Of a stretch of 48,883 bases of DNA, positions 47,328-48,883 are shown one piece after another. Origin of the DNA: Cytophagales bacterium (GTDB lineage Bacteria > Bacteroidota > Bacteroidia > Cytophagales > 172606-1); the NCBI GenBank assembly GCA_030448185.1, contig JAUJNL010000020.1, positions 1-48,883 of the forward strand, given 5' to 3'. Position 1 is the stretch's first letter. Every line of letters starts with the position of its first letter. A model generated the notes under the pieces. The model was given only the letters and a program-made list of their open reading frames with translations. It ran no database searches and was not told the DNA's origin. The translations under genes were made by a program, and so were the position numbers.

Positions 47328-48751
47328 TTATTCAACTGCTTCTCCCAATAAAGTTGCGGCAGTACACTCATGCACGTACACATTCACGTACTGTCCTTTC
47401 TGGTAATTTTTCTTCGGAAAGACTACGACCTTATTTGCCGAGTTGCGGCCAAAAAGATGCTCATCCGAACGTTTGGACCACCCTTCTACCAGTACTTTAT
47501 GGGTTTTGTGCAGATCCAGTTTGTTCCGTTCCAGGAAAGCCGGTTCTGAACGGCAATGATTTCATTCAGCCGCCGCTTTTTCACTTCTTCCGCTATATCA
47601 TCCTTCAGCTTTTTGGCCGCCGGTGTATTAGGTCGTTCGGAGTAAGCAAACATATATGCAAAGTCGTATTGTACGGCTTCCATCAGAGAGAGTGAGTCCT
47701 GATGTTCGGCTTCCATTTCGGAGCAAAAACCGGCAATTATATCAGTTGAAATCCCGCATTCTTCGCCCAGAATCCGCCGAATGGCTGCTACCCGGTTCAG
47801 GTACCATTCCCGGTCATACGTACGGTTCATGAGTTCGAGTACGCGGGAGTTGCCGCTTTGGGCGGGTAAGTGAATGTATTTGCAGATATTCTCGTACCGG
47901 GCCATAGTATGCAGTACCTCATCCGTAATGTCCTTGGGGTGAGAGGTCGAAAACCGCACCCGCAGATCAGGATGTACCAGGGCTACTTTTTCGAGTAATT
48001 GGGCAAAATTTACCTGCTCAACTCCATCCGGAGATTGCCATTTGTACGAATCTACGTTCTGCCCCAGTAAGGTTACTTCCCGGAATCCCCGGGCAAACAA
48101 ATCTTCTGCTTCCCGCACAATCGAATGCACGTCGCGGCTCCGTTCCCGTCCGCGGGTAAAAGGCACTACGCAAAAAGAGCACATATTGTCACAGCCCCGC
48201 ATAATGGAAATAAAAGCGGTAACCCCGTTGGAGTTAAGTCTGACCGGCGTAATATCGGCGTACGTCTCCTCCCGGGAAAGAAATACATTCACTGATTTCT
48301 GTCCATCTTCGGCTTCAGCAATCAGGTTGGGCAGGTCGCGGTACGCATCCGGTCCTACGACCATGTCCACTATTTTTTCTTCTTCCAGAAATTTAGCTTT
48401 CAGTCTTTCGGCCATGCAGCCTAATACCCCGATCAGGGTACCAGGCCGGTTCCGCTTCACACCGGTCAGGTGTTTGAGGCGATTGCGAACTTTCTGTTCA
48501 GCGTTTTCCCGGATGGCGCAGGTATTAAGCAGAATGATATCAGCTTTTTCAAAGTCGGAAGTAGTGTCAAATCCTTTTTCCTGTAAAATGGCCGTTACAA
48601 TTTCGCTGTCCGCGAAATTCATCTGGCAGCCGTAGCTTTCAATATAGAGCTTCCGCCCATTGCCACGATCATCTTCCAGGGAAATCCGCATTGCTTCACT
48701 GGCTTCCGTTGCCACTGGACTAAGTATGTCTAACTGTTTGATTCGATCCAT
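47328..48751 (-). CDS. miaB: tRNA-2-methylthio-N6-dimethylallyladenosine synthase MiaB (C-terminal frameshift)
   Basis: I start at ATG 48751 ([13 protein letters not shown]); the frame opens at 48772. The N-terminal UPF0004 domain has its three cluster Cys in [19 protein letters not shown] and [10 protein letters not shown]. The radical-SAM CxxxCxxC is [18 protein letters not shown]. The C-terminal TRAM domain is legible only after inserting one C near 47,535 (CCC read as CC): [20 protein letters not shown], ending [14 protein letters not shown] at TAA 47328; 474 aa. MiaB adds a methylthio group to A37 of tRNAs reading U-starting codons. 48752-48883 holds no gene I can support. Confidence 0.93.
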
Positions 48752-48883
48752 GATGTACTGATGCAAAACCATTCATTCGCAGGTATAACCTGGAAGTAGG
48801 GTAATTTCGGGGCAAAGATAGGAAATACAGAGGTAAATATGACAGAATGGCAGAGGAAGTTTGTTGTTTAAAGGTTTCCGGTT

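Overview
The window looks like a chromosomal segment from a Bacteroidota bacterium, most likely order Cytophagales (Spirosomaceae/Cytophagaceae-like). The evidence is a porV2-porU2 type IX secretion pair, a type IX C-terminal sorting domain on a large secreted enzyme, Bacteroidota-style TAnnTTTG promoter boxes, the cluster miaB / sigma-54 activator / lptE / secG / groES-groEL, and many two-gene or single-gene units with strong hairpin terminators. No rRNA, tRNA or CRISPR array was recognised. I cannot name the genus.

Layout. 0-14.7 kb holds a 5'-truncated M61 peptidase, two small hypotheticals, a DUF819 membrane protein and an EamA transporter, a T9SS-exported DUF5060 glycosidase-like protein, a broken inositol monophosphatase, a decayed IS5-type element with intact ends, an HD hydrolase, a zinc-ribbon/MBL protein with an altered metal motif, and an M16 protease pair (one active, one inactive partner). 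14.9-26.6 kb holds cbpA overlapping a small DinD/BRO-N-like gene, porV2-porU2, a sortilin-like beta-propeller protein and an SDR. 26.7-37.6 kb holds an LRR lipoprotein-like secreted protein, rnhB, gcvT, comB, a MazG-like pyrophosphohydrolase, a BamA-like outer-membrane protein, cysH, an epimerase and a POT peptide transporter. 37.7-48.9 kb holds an orphan multi-PAS histidine kinase and then the conserved envelope/chaperone cluster groEL-groES, a divergent hypothetical, secG, a TPR-like protein, lptE, a sigma-54 activator and miaB.

The genes fit an envelope- and secretion-centred region: T9SS export (porV2/porU2 and a cargo), Sec (secG), LPS transport (lptE), an outer-membrane barrel protein, secreted proteases, and chaperones (groESL, cbpA).

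A dominating property is reading-frame breakage. At least fourteen genes, including normally essential groEL, carry 1-2 nt indels or in-frame stops. Many of these lie in homopolymers, and they are strongly clustered (about 7.1-13.3, 24.6-28.9, 42.4-42.6 and 47.1-47.6 kb) with long clean stretches between. I read this mainly as local consensus error rather than biology, so frame-broken genes are reported over their full reconstructed span. The most interesting biological candidate is the small DinD/BRO-N-like gene translationally overlapped with cbpA.
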